Shown here: piece after piece, positions 43,119 through 52,641 of the stretch
Numbering within the stretch: the first letter of the stretch is position 1
Layout of the letters: every line of letters starts with the position of its first letter
Source: Verrucomicrobiota bacterium
GTDB taxonomy: Bacteria; Verrucomicrobiota; Verrucomicrobiia; Limisphaerales; SIBE01
Length of the DNA: 64,000 bases
Reading direction: 5' to 3'
NCBI GenBank assembly: GCA_016871515.1
Contig: VHDE01000001.1
Span: 1-64,000 of the forward strand
Notes under the pieces: model-generated
What the model was told of the DNA's origin: nothing
The model's input: the letters and a program-made list of their open reading frames with translations, nothing else
Databases searched by the model: none
Made by a program: the position numbers and the translations under genes

Positions 43119-43832
43119 ATGAACAAAGTCGCGGTCATTACGGGCGCGGGCAGCGGTGTCGGACAAGCCGTGGCCGTCGCATTAGCCAAACAAGGATGGA
43201 AAATCTGTGTCATCGGGCGAAGAGAAGCGGCTTTGCACGAAACAGCCAAACTCGCCTTGCAATATTATTCCGATGATTGGCTGGTTTGCCCGTGTGATAT
43301 CGGCAAAGCGGCCGCGGTGACAAAGCTAGCCAAGCTCGTCCTCAAGAAATTTGGCGGGGTACAAGTCCTGGTGAACGCTGCGGGCACGAACACGCCGAAA
43401 CGGAGCCTGCAGGTGTTGTCGCCGGACGATTACCACCGCCTGATCGACACGAACCTGAACGGCGCCTATTACTTTATTCAAGCGTTTCTCCCATCGATGC
43501 GGCAGCAAAAGTCTGGGACGATCGTCAACATCGGTTCCGATGCGGGCGTTCAAGCGAGCGCCAAATCGGGGCCTGCTTATGTCATGTCCAAATTCGGCTT
43601 GCGCGGTTTGACGCAATCCATCAACGCTGAAGAGCGGGCGAACGGCATTCGCGCCTGCTCCATCTTGCCGGGCGATATTGATACACCTCTGCTCGAGAGG
43701 CGTCCCGAACCCCCTTCCGCGGAGGCGCGAACGAAGATGCTCAAGGCTGAAGATGTCGCGGAATGTGTTTTGCTGGCGATTAACTTGCCGCCCCGCGCCA
43801 TCGTTGAAGAGATCATGATTCGGCCGCGGTGA
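43119..43832 (+). CDS. Short-chain dehydrogenase/reductase (SDR)
   Basis: A 237-residue classical SDR. TGAGSGVGQAVA is the NAD(P) motif (residues 8-19), LVNAAGTNTP replaces NNAG, catalytic Ser is in IGSDAGVQ, and YVMSKFG gives the Tyr-X3-Lys pair; SILPGDIDTPLL follows as usual. It probably oxidises or reduces a sugar, polyol or acyl group; specificity is unknown. Its position after two Gfo/Idh genes suggests carbohydrate metabolism. Confidence 0.92.
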   Translation: MNKVAVITGAGSGVGQAVAVALAKQGWKICVIGRREAALHETAKLALQYYSDDWLVCPCDIGKAAAVTKLAKLVLKKFGGVQVLVNAAGTNTPKRSLQVLSPDDYHRLIDTNLNGAYYFIQAFLPSMRQQKSGTIVNIGSDAGVQASAKSGPAYVMSKFGLRGLTQSINAEERANGIRACSILPGDIDTPLLERRPEPPSAEARTKMLKAEDVAECVLLAINLPPRAIVEEIMIRPR

Positions 43833-43916
43833 ATTGGGCGGATGGGTTTTCCAACGCTTCGCCTGCCCCTTGCATAATAGAGCGGAGGCAAAGCTTGGCA
43901 GCCGTTACGTGACCCT

Positions 43917-44237
43917 GTGTTGAACGAAACCATCGCGCGTTACCAAAAGCTGTTGGAGCAATATCCCAACAACGAACTGGCACGCTTTAGTCTGGGCAAA
44001 GCCTATTTCGACGCGAAGGAATTTCCGTTGGCCAAGGAGCAGTTTGCATTGGCGTTGGCTCGCAAACCCGATTGGATGGCCGTTCAGATTCTGCTCGGCA
44101 AATGTGAACAGGAACTGAATAACGTGGCCTTAGCGAAAGCGGCCTTTGAACGCGCCCGGCAATTGGCGATCGAGCAGAAACATGATGGTCCATTGGCAGA
44201 GGTGGAGGAATTGCTCGCTAGTTTAGATCAATCATAG
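43917..44237 (+). CDS. Tetratricopeptide repeat protein
   Basis: A 106-residue protein built of about two and a half TPR units (YPNNELARFSLGKAYFDAKE, LARKPDWMAVQILLGKCEQE, VALAKAAFERARQLA). It starts at a GTG (or the following TTG). A cytosolic scaffold protein without signal peptide; partner unknown. It lies 84 nt after the SDR gene on the same strand. Confidence 0.8.
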   Translation: MLNETIARYQKLLEQYPNNELARFSLGKAYFDAKEFPLAKEQFALALARKPDWMAVQILLGKCEQELNNVALAKAAFERARQLAIEQKHDGPLAEVEELLASLDQS

Positions 44238-44289
44238 GTAGTCAGCGTGCGTCGTTGCCGCGAGCCGGTGTTTAGGGCCTGCCTTCCTC

Positions 44290-45009
44290 GTATCACGGAA
44301 TTGTATTCTGCGGATCGTCCGCAAGTTCGAGCATGGTGTCGATTGTCAAAGCGGCGGCCCCGCTGGAGTCCGCCACGAGCGAATAGCGGCCGTTTTGTGC
44401 GCTGAAGCCGAAGAAGCTTTGGCTCGCGAGTGTTTGGCACCTCCATTCTGGCCAGGGACATTGAGATTAGCTTCGACCGGCCATAAGAAACGCCATCGGT
44501 CTCCGTCGTCTCGGGTCGCGGAACCAAGCGCAGCGTTTTCATCCATGAAAACCACTGTGGCAATTCCGAGGTTGTCGGTGGCGCTGACCGTCAGAATGAC
44601 GATCGTCGTTGCTAAAGCTGAGCGACCCGTCAAAGCCGGCCTACACTTCCGCTGGCCGTTCGAGAACGAGCGTCTGGCTCTTCCATCTCCAGACTCGCAC
44701 TAGTTTTCCAACGCGAGCAGTTACAAATTCGCCGTTGGGACTGAACCTTGGATGGCTGACTGAAGCAATCGAGTTTGTGAGTTTGGCCACTTCACTATTG
44801 TCGGAAACACGGCGCACGCGGATTGCTCCCGGCGTGTCAATGCACGCATAGTGCGCTAGTTGAGCGTCAAACGTGACATCGCCCTGACGAATGTCCGCTA
44901 ACCGGTTTGGATGCCAACGTCCTCTGTCAGATCCACCAAAGCCAGCGCTGCGAACGTTGTTCAGGCGCCCCCAAACGACGGTTCGCCAGAAGGACAAGGC
45001 TGACCTCAT
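44290..45009 (-). pseudogene. Remnants of a WD40-type and an Ig-like (Big) domain gene
   Basis: The 5' piece (44641-45009) contains a WD40-like unit: FDAQLAHYACIDTPGAIRV, HPRFSPNGEFVTARVGKLVR and VWRWKSQ. It is followed, in another frame, by an Ig-like piece, TVSATDNLGIATVVFMDENA (44346-44633). A further shift gives SAQNGRYSLVADSSGAAALT, ending at TGA near 44298. The final residues (LELADDPQNTIP) are the translation of the segment shared with the MITE-like element (5625-5662). So this is at least two broken gene pieces, the last fused to repeat DNA. Confidence 0.6.
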
Positions 45010-45021
45010 ATCACACCAAGC

Positions 45022-47709
45022 CTACTCTCGGGTTAGTGCTTCATCCAAATTGAGAATTGTGGAGCAAACTCCCGTGTATGCGGCGTGTTCGCCGGCGTCG
45101 AGATGATTGTCCCGAGGCGATTCGCCAATGCCCAGAAGTCTTCGCGCGGCGTCCGGATTATCAGTGAATTCCAGACGCAATCGGTCCAAGCTGGCGCGCA
45201 ATATTTTGGTCTCGGCAGATGCTGGCTTGCGAGCCAGCACAAGCCGGAAGGCCTGTTCGATGCGTTCCTCCGGAGATGTTCCGCTCGTTCTCAACACACG
45301 TTCGGCTAACGCCCGGGCCGCTTCGACGTACGTCGTGTCGTTGAGCGTGGCTAAGGCGTGAAGTGGCGTATTTGTGCGCGGCTGCTTCACCGTGCATACT
45401 TGGCGGGAAGCCGTATCAAAGAACATCGTCGGCGCAATGATCCGCCGCCAAAAAGTGTAAAGGCTCCGGCGGTAAAGGCCTTCTCCTTTGTCTTGCTGAT
45501 ACTTCTTGTTGCCGAAAGTGGCTTCCTCCCACACACCGCTGGGTTGATACGGTTTGACCGACGGCCCGCCAAGTCTTCGGACCAGCAGCCCGCTGGCGGC
45601 TAGCGCCTGATCGCGGAGCATCCAGGAGGGCATCCGATAGCGCGCTCCTCGGGCGAGGAGCCTGTTCTCTGGATCGCGTTCTGCCAGCTGCGACGAGACT
45701 TTCGAGGATTGCCGGTATGTGGCGCTGGTCACAATCAACCGGCAAAGCCGCTTCAAATCCCACCCAGAGTCAATGAACTCCGCTGCCAGCCAGTCGAGCA
45801 ATTCGGGATGAACGGGAGCTTCGCCTTGAACGCCGAAATCCTCCGGTGTCTTTACCAAGCCAATCCCGAAAAATTGTTGCCAGAGCCGGTTGACTGTTAC
45901 GCGCGCGGTCAATGGATTCTCCGCAGCGACGAGCCATTGCGCGAGGTCCAAGCGACTTCCCTTCACGCTGGTGGATAACTTAGCCGGAACAGCCGCAGTG
46001 ACTTCCTCACCGCGTTTGTCGTAGATGCCTTTGTCGAGCATAAACGTCGTCCGCGGCTTCGGCATGTCTTCCATGACCATGACGCGGACAATGGAGCGAT
46101 TAATTCGATCTCGTTCTTCATTAAGTTCCCGCAGTTGTTTCAGCTGCTTTGCATATTCCGGAACAGATTTGTCAAATTCCTTTTCGAGTTCCGAGAGTTG
46201 TCCGCGATTCCGTTTCGGCGCGGCCACTTTCAAGATATTCTTGATGCCATCTGAAAGGCTCGCCGCTTTGTCCGAATCAGCCGCTGTTTTTCCTTCTGCA
46301 CGGACAAAGAAGTTCGTTTCAAAATGGTCAAGATCATTGGCTGCCGCTTTGAAATCGGTGTCGAGCTTGGCTAGCCTTGCCTTTTGTGCTTCGGTCGGCA
46401 GTTCGATATTCGGCTTCGACTGCGGGTCACCGCCACTCCCATCCACAGACGTCTGATTGAAAAACGCGAACATGCTGTAGTAATCGCGTCGTGTGAGCGG
46501 ATCGAACTTGTGGTCGTGGCACCGGCAACAATTGAACGTCAGTCCGAGCCAGACAGTTCCCGTCGTTTCGGCCATATCCATGACGTAATCGACGCGGTTT
46601 TCCTCGGGGATACGGCCGCCTTCGCCGTTGATCATATGATTGCGGCAAAAACCTGTGGCAAGTTTCTGCTCGTGAGTGGGGTTCGGAAGAAGATCGCCCG
46701 CAAGCTGCCAAATGGTAAACCGGTCGTAAGGCAAATTACGATTGAACGCATCTACAACCCAGTCGCGCCAAGGCCACATGGTCCGTTCAGAGTCGCCTTG
46801 GTACCCATTTGAATCGGCGTAACGCGCTGCTTCCAGCCAGTCCCACGCCATGCGCTCGCCGAACGCGGGCAATTGCATCAGGCGCTCGACCATTCTTTCG
46901 TAGGCCCCAGCAGATGTATCCGACACAAATGCGTCCACTTCCGACGGAGTAGGCGGCAGCCCTGTCAGATCGAGAGTGGCGCGGCGGACCAATGTTTCTC
47001 TGGAAGCTTCGAGTGATGGCATAAGGCCTTCTCTTTCGAGGCGGCCGATGATGAAATTGTCGATTGGGTTGATCACTCGAGCGACGCTTGTATTTAAGCG
47101 TGGCGGATTGACGCGACGAATCTTTTCGAAGGCCCAATGTTCACCCCAACGAGCGCCCTCATCAATCCAGCGCTTGAGCAAGGCAATCTGAGCTGTTGAA
47201 AGCGGGCGGTTCGCTTTGGGTGGCGGCATCACCTCGTCTGGGTCACGGCTTGCAACGCGTCGATAAAGTTCACTCTGCTCGCTTTTGCCAGGCGCGATGA
47301 CAGCATTCTCCAGTTTGAGAGCATCCTGTTTCTGGTCGAGGCGAAGCTTGCCCTTGCGGGCTTGCTCGTCGGGACCGTGACATTGGAAACAGTTGTCCGA
47401 AAGGATCGGGAGGATTTCGCGGCTAAAGCTGACAGCCGAGGGAAGGTCGGCCGCAAATGATGGAAACGACAGAAACAGGCAGCATAGACACCCAATAGTA
47501 CAGAGCAGAGAAGCTGCGGCCCAAATCCGAAATCCGAAATCCGAAATCCGAAACAAAACAGCACTATGCAAATTCACAATTCCAGACCAGCCCGATGGAG
47601 ATTTGCGGCCTTTTCCGTTTTGAAGTTTGGAATTGTTTCGAATTTCGGATTTCGAGTTTCGGATTTTCACCGCCAAACCTCTGCGGAGGCTGCGAACAAT
47701 TGTGAGCAT
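45022..47709 (-). CDS. Planctomycete-type cytochrome c/DUF1549/DUF1553 protein
   Basis: An 895-residue secreted protein. Residues ~65-87 (WAAASLLCTIGCLCCLFLSF) are the signal peptide. The planctomycete cytochrome c domain has the heme motif CFQCH (ILPILSDNCFQCHGPDE) and a distal MPPP ligand. DUF1549 follows (RRATLDLTGLPPTPSEVDAF, NCCRCHDHKFDPLT) and DUF1553 forms the C-terminus (RVTVNRLWQQFFGIGLVKTP, PLHALATLND). Usually a DUF1501 gene follows in an operon; here only wreckage follows. The ~60 residues before the signal peptide come from repeat heptamers, so the true start is probably lower. The function in Verrucomicrobia is unproven; a role in polysaccharide degradation is suggested. Confidence 0.88.
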   Translation of the reverse strand: MLTIVRSLRRGLAVKIRNSKSEIRNNSKLQNGKGRKSPSGWSGIVNLHSAVLFRISDFGFRIWAAASLLCTIGCLCCLFLSFPSFAADLPSAVSFSREILPILSDNCFQCHGPDEQARKGKLRLDQKQDALKLENAVIAPGKSEQSELYRRVASRDPDEVMPPPKANRPLSTAQIALLKRWIDEGARWGEHWAFEKIRRVNPPRLNTSVARVINPIDNFIIGRLEREGLMPSLEASRETLVRRATLDLTGLPPTPSEVDAFVSDTSAGAYERMVERLMQLPAFGERMAWDWLEAARYADSNGYQGDSERTMWPWRDWVVDAFNRNLPYDRFTIWQLAGDLLPNPTHEQKLATGFCRNHMINGEGGRIPEENRVDYVMDMAETTGTVWLGLTFNCCRCHDHKFDPLTRRDYYSMFAFFNQTSVDGSGGDPQSKPNIELPTEAQKARLAKLDTDFKAAANDLDHFETNFFVRAEGKTAADSDKAASLSDGIKNILKVAAPKRNRGQLSELEKEFDKSVPEYAKQLKQLRELNEERDRINRSIVRVMVMEDMPKPRTTFMLDKGIYDKRGEEVTAAVPAKLSTSVKGSRLDLAQWLVAAENPLTARVTVNRLWQQFFGIGLVKTPEDFGVQGEAPVHPELLDWLAAEFIDSGWDLKRLCRLIVTSATYRQSSKVSSQLAERDPENRLLARGARYRMPSWMLRDQALAASGLLVRRLGGPSVKPYQPSGVWEEATFGNKKYQQDKGEGLYRRSLYTFWRRIIAPTMFFDTASRQVCTVKQPRTNTPLHALATLNDTTYVEAARALAERVLRTSGTSPEERIEQAFRLVLARKPASAETKILRASLDRLRLEFTDNPDAARRLLGIGESPRDNHLDAGEHAAYTGVCSTILNLDEALTRE
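47523..47667. repeat. Heptamer tandem repeats in inverted pair
   Basis: AAATCCG is repeated four times at 47523-47550. On the other side of ~90 bp the complementary CGGATTT unit occurs at 47646-47667 in degenerate form. These are located in the 5' end of the cytochrome/DUF1549 frame. Confidence 0.7.
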
Positions 47710-47858
47710 ATCACTTTTACAAAATGTAGACTGGGATTCTGCTCGAAAGTCAACGCTCTAACACTGTTGGTCGTAGCACAGAGTTTCATTCTGTTGTATC
47801 GCGGCTTGTCCATCCGCAGCGCTAAATCGAAACACGCAACATTGGCGCCACCGTGGTT

Positions 47859-47953
47859 GGCAGGGCGCGTCACTCCGTGCGCGCCGCAACGGCACTAAGC
47901 CTAGCCTAGACTGCCTGGCACACCAAGGCGCGCACGGAGTGACGCGCCCTGCC
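47859..47953. repeat. Repeat family C, copy 1 (CGCGTCACTCCGTGCGCGCC)
   Basis: Arms GGCAGGGCGCGTCACTCCGT and its complement near 47932-47953 form a long inverted repeat around ~42 nt. A preceding TAAATCGAAACACGCAACATTG is shared, in similar form, with the copy at 58376-58468. The flanks at 47774-47815 resemble the end of the MITE-like element. Confidence 0.7.
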
Positions 47954-47996
47954 TCTGAACCGAAAGGCGAAATGTCCCAAGGCAGCATCGTCCGAT

Positions 47997-49181
47997 TCAG
48001 GACGATGCCAGCGCCAGCGTGAAGTAGAAGCTGCTTCCTTGGCCGAGTTCACTTTGCGCCCAAACCTCGCCTCCGTGGCACTGAACGATATGTTTGACGA
48101 TGGACAAACCGAGACCCGTGCCGCCTAGTTCGCGTGAACGCCCTCGCTCGACGCGGTAAAATCGTTCGAACACTCGCCCGAGCGCATCCGCCGGAATACC
48201 GGGACCATCATCTTGAACGCAAATTTCAGCCTTCTCATTGTCCAGCACGCGGGCGCTCACCGTGATCTGGCGCCCAGCATGGCCGTACTTGATCGCGTTA
48301 TCCACCAGATTGAAGAGGACCTGCTGAAGACGGTCGGAATCCGCGCGCACGGCCAAGCCGAGAGGGATAGCGTTTTTGATCGTGGTTCTTTTCTCGCCAG
48401 CCCGCGATTGAAAGTCTTCGAGGACTCGCTCGGTGATCGGCTGAAGTTCCACAGGTTGGATGTTCAAAGCGCCTTGACCTGATTCCAACTGCGAAATCGT
48501 CAGCAGATCCTCGATCAGAAACGTAAGCCGATCGGTGTGTTTCAGAATCGTCTGCAGGAACCGCCCGGCCACGACCGGATCATCTTTGGCGCCGTCAATC
48601 AACGTTTCGACATAACCTTTGATGAGAGACAGTGGTGTCCGCAATTCGTGACTGACATTAGCAACGAATTCCTTGCGCGTACTCTCCAACTGTTTGAGCC
48701 GCGTCAGGTCATGCAGAACCAGGACAGAGCCTTGTTGTTTCCGTTCGGCGTCCAGGATGGGAGCGGCGTTGACTTGAAGGTATCTGCGACCAGTTCCGGG
48801 CAGCTCCAATTCAAAGCCCAAAACCGGTCCGTCCTCGGAGATGCGGCGGATAACTTCCGTGAGTTGGTGAAGCCGGAATGCTTCGAGGACGCTTTGCCCA
48901 CGAATCTCGTGAGACACACGCATCAGGCGCTTGAGGGCCTGATTCGCCAGCTGAATCCGGCCTTCGATGTCCAACACCAAAACGCCTTCAGCAATGCTGT
49001 TGAACAATGCTTGCTGCTGCGCTTCCGATTGGACGGCTGTCTTCCTTTGCTCTTCCCGCAGGCTGGCGATCTCCTCCTCGCGCTGCGCCTTTTCACGGCT
49101 CGCTTCGCGCCACCGTTTTCGCCACCAAAAATGCAGCCAGACTCCACCCGCCAAGGCAAGGAAAGCGAGAGCCTGCCACAT
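47997..49181 (-). CDS. phoR: Phosphate-regulon sensor histidine kinase
   Basis: A ~394-residue membrane kinase. One N-terminal helix (MWQALAFLALAGGVWLHFWW), a short coiled coil, a PAS domain (LFNSIAEGVLVLDIEGRIQL), and the HisKA/HATPase core: VSHELRTPLSLIKGYVETL with the phospho-His, NLVDNAIKYG, DDGPGIP and GGTGLGLSIVKH. It should phosphorylate the adjacent PhoB. There is no periplasmic sensing loop, as in E. coli PhoR, which reads the Pst state through PhoU. The start at 49181 follows the phoB stop by 31 nt; a longer frame overlapping phoB is not credible. Confidence 0.92.
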   Translation of the reverse strand: MWQALAFLALAGGVWLHFWWRKRWREASREKAQREEEIASLREEQRKTAVQSEAQQQALFNSIAEGVLVLDIEGRIQLANQALKRLMRVSHEIRGQSVLEAFRLHQLTEVIRRISEDGPVLGFELELPGTGRRYLQVNAAPILDAERKQQGSVLVLHDLTRLKQLESTRKEFVANVSHELRTPLSLIKGYVETLIDGAKDDPVVAGRFLQTILKHTDRLTFLIEDLLTISQLESGQGALNIQPVELQPITERVLEDFQSRAGEKRTTIKNAIPLGLAVRADSDRLQQVLFNLVDNAIKYGHAGRQITVSARVLDNEKAEICVQDDGPGIPADALGRVFERFYRVERGRSRELGGTGLGLSIVKHIVQCHGGEVWAQSELGQGSSFYFTLALASS

Positions 49182-49212
49182 GAAAAGTAATGCCGCCGCG
49201 GATTGCCGAGCG

Positions 49213-49896
49213 CTAGTTTTCCACGAAACGATAGCCAACGCCGCGCACGGTGTCGAGGTAACGCGCGGCCTGCCCGAGTTTTTCGCGCAGCCGCCGCATA
49301 TGCGTATCGACCGTGCGCGTGTCGATGAGATTATCGTATTCCCAAACGTCGTGCAGCAATTGTTCACGCGACTGGACGCGGCCTCGGCGTTGGGCCAGAA
49401 CGGTAATTAACTTAAATTCCGTGGCCGTCAGGTCGATCCGCTTTTCGCGCACTGTGACTTGATGGCGCGGAACATCGATGCACAAGTCGCCAAAGCGGAT
49501 TTGGTCGGAATTCTCTTCTGTCGTCTGCCCGCGGCGCAGCAAACCTTTGACACGCAAGACGAGTTCTCGCGGACTGAACGGCTTGGTTACATAGTCGTCA
49601 GCGCCCAGTTCCAGGCCCAACACCCGATCGATTTCGGACGATTTCGCGGTGAGCATCAGGATCGGAACAGCGGATGTCGCCGGATCGCGGCGCAAGATCT
49701 TGCAAACCTCCAATCCATCAACTTCCGGCAACATCAAATCCAACACAATGAGATCAGGCCCCATCTGGCGCGCTTTCTTCAGGGCTTCCTTTCCATCCGC
49801 GGCTTTGATCACTTGAAACCCGGCTGCTTTCAAGTTGAACTCGATCAGTTCGACGGCATCCTGTTCATCATCTGCGACGAGAAGTTTTGGTTTCAT
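49213..49896 (-). CDS. phoB: Phosphate-regulon response regulator
   Basis: A 227-residue OmpR/PhoB-class regulator. The receiver domain has DDEQD, the phospho-Asp in IVLDLMLPEVDGLEV and a Lys in DYVTKPFSPRELVLRVK. The winged-helix domain has LTATEFKLITVLAQRRGRV, DTRTVDTHMRRLREKLG and a final YLDTVRGVGYRF. It should activate the pst operon at the Pho-box array found at 56342-56381 and so close a loop. It is between phoU and phoR. Confidence 0.95.
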   Translation of the reverse strand: MKPKLLVADDEQDAVELIEFNLKAAGFQVIKAADGKEALKKARQMGPDLIVLDLMLPEVDGLEVCKILRRDPATSAVPILMLTAKSSEIDRVLGLELGADDYVTKPFSPRELVLRVKGLLRRGQTTEENSDQIRFGDLCIDVPRHQVTVREKRIDLTATEFKLITVLAQRRGRVQSREQLLHDVWEYDNLIDTRTVDTHMRRLREKLGQAARYLDTVRGVGYRFVEN

Positions 49897-49950
49897 GCTG
49901 GCGACAGAATCAATTTCAGCGCAGCCGACGGCCGCGTTCCGTGTGGAGGT

Positions 49951-50625
49951 TTAGGCATGGCGCACGGCTGCGCCTTTGCCGGTATGGCGAATATCCAATG
50001 CTTCATACAAATAGACTACTTCCTCGGCAATGTTCGTGGCGTGATCAGCGATCCGCTCGAGACTTTTCGAGATGACCATAAAATTGAGACAGCGGCCAAT
50101 TGTCTCAGGCTTCTCAGTCATGCAGCCAACGAGCTCCCGATGAAGCCGCTTGTTCAATTCATCGACTTCTTTGTCGTGCGGGATTACTTCGCGAGCCTTA
50201 AGGGGGTTGCGATTGACGAAGGCGTCGAGGGCATTATTGAGCATCGAGAGAGCAATGCCAGCCATGCCCGGGATATCGATCTTAAGGGTGAGCGGCGCTT
50301 CACGGCTTAGCTCAAGCGAGCGGCGGGAAATGGTCGTGGCTTCGTCGCCCACACGTTCGAGATCAAGGGAGACTTTCATGGCCACGGTGATCAGCCGCAA
50401 GTCCGTCGCCAGCGGTGCTTTCGCCAGCAAATTGACCGCCGCTTCATCGATATCAATTTCAAACTGGTCGATCAGACTGTCATCCTCTTTAACCTGGCGG
50501 GCGAGATCGTCATCCCGTTCGGCGACAGCTTGCACGGCGCGAGTGACGGCGCTTTCGGCATGGCTCGCCATTGTCAGCAACATCTCTTTCAATGCGACCA
50601 ATTCCTGTTCGAAGTGTTGTGGCAT
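49951..50625 (-). CDS. phoU: Phosphate-signalling protein PhoU
   Basis: A ~224-residue all-helical protein with two PhoU repeats carrying the metal-binding E/DXXXD pattern (KVSLDLERVGDEATTISRRS; NFMVISKSLERIADHATNIA). It binds PstB and PhoR and represses the kinase when phosphate is plentiful. The start is set at MPQHFEQELVALKEML; a larger frame above runs through inverted repeats. It is 54 nt upstream of phoB in the operon. Confidence 0.95.
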   Translation of the reverse strand: MPQHFEQELVALKEMLLTMASHAESAVTRAVQAVAERDDDLARQVKEDDSLIDQFEIDIDEAAVNLLAKAPLATDLRLITVAMKVSLDLERVGDEATTISRRSLELSREAPLTLKIDIPGMAGIALSMLNNALDAFVNRNPLKAREVIPHDKEVDELNKRLHRELVGCMTEKPETIGRCLNFMVISKSLERIADHATNIAEEVVYLYEALDIRHTGKGAAVRHA

Positions 50626-50668
50626 ATCAATTCGCTTGAGCAAAAGAGCGCGTCCTGCGCCAATGAAT

Positions 50669-50850
50669 CTGGTAAGACAGCACGTCCCGCCTGTCCGGCT
50701 CTGCTGTACGCGAATGCTGGACAGGCGAGACGCCTGTCGTACCGAAAGTAACCAATGGGTCGGTAGGGCGGCGTTGCTGCGCCGCCTTGTCAAACCCGCG
50801 CTTCCGGCGGCGCAGCAACGCCGCCCTACCCTCAGGTTCATGGGGAACGG
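50669..50850. repeat. Composite repeat with perfect 25-bp inverted arms
   Basis: Two elements side by side. At 50669-50740 lie two facing palindromes of the GACAGGCG type. At 50762-50786 and 50806-50830 the arms GGTAGGGCGGCGTTGCTGCG... and their exact complement form a 25-bp perfect stem with a 19-nt loop. The unit is closed by AGGTTCATGGGG (50833-50844). It lies between pstB and phoU in the phosphate operon. Confidence 0.75.
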
Positions 50851-50855
50851 CCATT

Positions 50856-51686
50856 TCAACCAAAGCGTCCCGTAACATAATCCTCTGTTTGTTTCTTGGC
50901 CGGGTTAGTGAAGATTTTGCGTGTCGCATCGTACTCGATTAGTTCTCCCAAATAGAAGAACGCGGTAAAATCCGAAATACGCGCCGCCTGTTGCATGTTA
51001 TGCGTGACAATGACAATCGTGAAGTCTCTCTTCAAATCGAAAATCAGTTCCTCGATCTTGGCCGTGGCGATTGGATCGAGAGCCGACGCCGGCTCATCCA
51101 TAAGAATGATTTCGGGTCTAATGGCAATGGCGCGCGCAATGCAAAGTCGCTGCTGTTGCCCCCCCGAAAGCCCCAGCGCGCTTGTGTGCAAACGATCCTT
51201 CACTTCCTCCCAGAGCGCTGCCTGACGGAGGCTTTTTTCAATGATGTCATCAAGGTGGGACTTGCTCTTGGTTCCATGCAGGCGCAACGCGTAGGCGATG
51301 TTTTCGTAGATCGATTTGAGAAACGGGTTCGAGCGCTGAAAGACCATCCCAACGCGCTTGCGCAGTTCAATCACATCCACTTCTCGGCTATTAATGTTCT
51401 GACCGGCGATCTCGACCAAGCCTTCCGTGCGAACGCCATCGATCAGATCGTTCATCCGATTGAAACAGCGGAGCAAAGTAGATTTCCCGCATCCCGATGG
51501 CCCGATAAAAGCCGTCACGACTTTCTCGCGGACACCCAAGCTGATGTTTTTCAGAGCCTGGTTCTTTCCATAGAAGAGCGATAGGTCGGCCGTCAGGATC
51601 AATGGCGGCGCGCCGGGAGAGTTCGGCTCCGCGGAATCGAGCGCATCAAACTCGACAGCGACCTTTGGCGCAATGGATTCGGTCAT
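50856..51686 (-). CDS. pstB: Phosphate ABC transporter ATP-binding protein
   Basis: A ~276-residue ATPase of the Pst high-affinity phosphate importer. Walker [13 protein letters not shown]-loop [16 protein letters not shown], signature [16 protein letters not shown] and Walker [14 protein letters not shown]. The N-terminal ~30 residues are a variable extension. ATG at 51686 chosen; a TTG seven codons up overlaps pstA. It follows pstA with no gap. Confidence 0.97.
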   Translation of the reverse strand: MTESIAPKVAVEFDALDSAEPNSPGAPPLILTADLSLFYGKNQALKNISLGVREKVVTAFIGPSGCGKSTLLRCFNRMNDLIDGVRTEGLVEIAGQNINSREVDVIELRKRVGMVFQRSNPFLKSIYENIAYALRLHGTKSKSHLDDIIEKSLRQAALWEEVKDRLHTSALGLSGGQQQRLCIARAIAIRPEIILMDEPASALDPIATAKIEELIFDLKRDFTIVIVTHNMQQAARISDFTAFFYLGELIEYDATRKIFTNPAKKQTEDYVTGRFG

Positions 51687-51696
51687 GCGGTCAACC

Positions 51697-52641
51697 TTAG
51701 GCAAATAGGCGCATCTGCTTTCTCATGTGGGCTCGGACCAGTATGGCAACAAAGTTCAGCGCGAACGTCAGCAGTAACAGCACAATTACTGTCGCATACA
51801 AAATCGGACGGGTCTGCTCGATGTTGGGCGATTGGGTGGAAAGAATAAAAACGTGGTAGCCCAAATCCATGAACTTGTCGGTCAATGACCTGGGCAATGA
51901 GGCCATGTAGTAGGCCGCTCCGGTCATCAGGATAGGCGCTACTTCACCAGCAGCGCGACTGACCGCGAGAATCCCTCCCGTCATGATCCCGGGCAACGCT
52001 TGTGGCAGAACAATTCTAACGATCGTTTGCAGTTTGGTGGCGCCCAAAGCGAGGCTCCCTTCGCGCAAACCTTGCGGAATGGCTCGCAACGCTTCTTCCG
52101 TCGCTACGATCACCACCGGAAGTGTCATCACCGCCAAAGTCAACGAAGCCCAGAGGATCGCTTCCTTGCCCCAAAGCGGTTTGGGATCGTCCGGGCGCAG
52201 CAAGCTGTCCATGTTCTGGCCGACAAAGTGGATGAAGAAGCCGAGGCCGAACAATCCAAAAACAATCGACGGAACGCCTGCCAGGTTGCTGACGGCCCCC
52301 CGAATGAATCGAGTGATTCCGGTATGCCCTGAGGCATATTCGGTGAGGTAAATGGCTGTAATCACGCCTATCGGCAGAACGAATAACGTCATTAAAATCA
52401 CTCGCGCGGCCGTTCCAAAGACCATTGGCAACACACCGGCCTTATTCACGTCGAACATGTCCTGCTGCGTTCCACCGGTAATGAATCTCCAAGAGAGCGC
52501 TCCCATTCCGTTGTAAAGAATATTGCCAAGGATAAGGGCCAGCATCGCAATGATAAGGAACGACGCGAGCCCCGTTACTCCAGTGAAGAAGAACGACGAA
52601 AAGGCAAAGCGCCGGGCTGTGAATTGACGCTTCTGGTTCAT
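51697..52641 (-). CDS. pstA: Phosphate ABC transporter permease PstA
   Basis: A 314-residue inner-membrane permease with about six membrane helices, starting with the helix [20 protein letters not shown]. It has the family EAA-like loop ([20 protein letters not shown]) and ends with [19 protein letters not shown]. Its start overlaps the pstC stop (ATGA). Confidence 0.95.
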   Translation of the reverse strand: MNQKRQFTARRFAFSSFFFTGVTGLASFLIIAMLALILGNILYNGMGALSWRFITGGTQQDMFDVNKAGVLPMVFGTAARVILMTLFVLPIGVITAIYLTEYASGHTGITRFIRGAVSNLAGVPSIVFGLFGLGFFIHFVGQNMDSLLRPDDPKPLWGKEAILWASLTLAVMTLPVVIVATEEALRAIPQGLREGSLALGATKLQTIVRIVLPQALPGIMTGGILAVSRAAGEVAPILMTGAAYYMASLPRSLTDKFMDLGYHVFILSTQSPNIEQTRPILYATVIVLLLLTFALNFVAILVRAHMRKQMRLFA

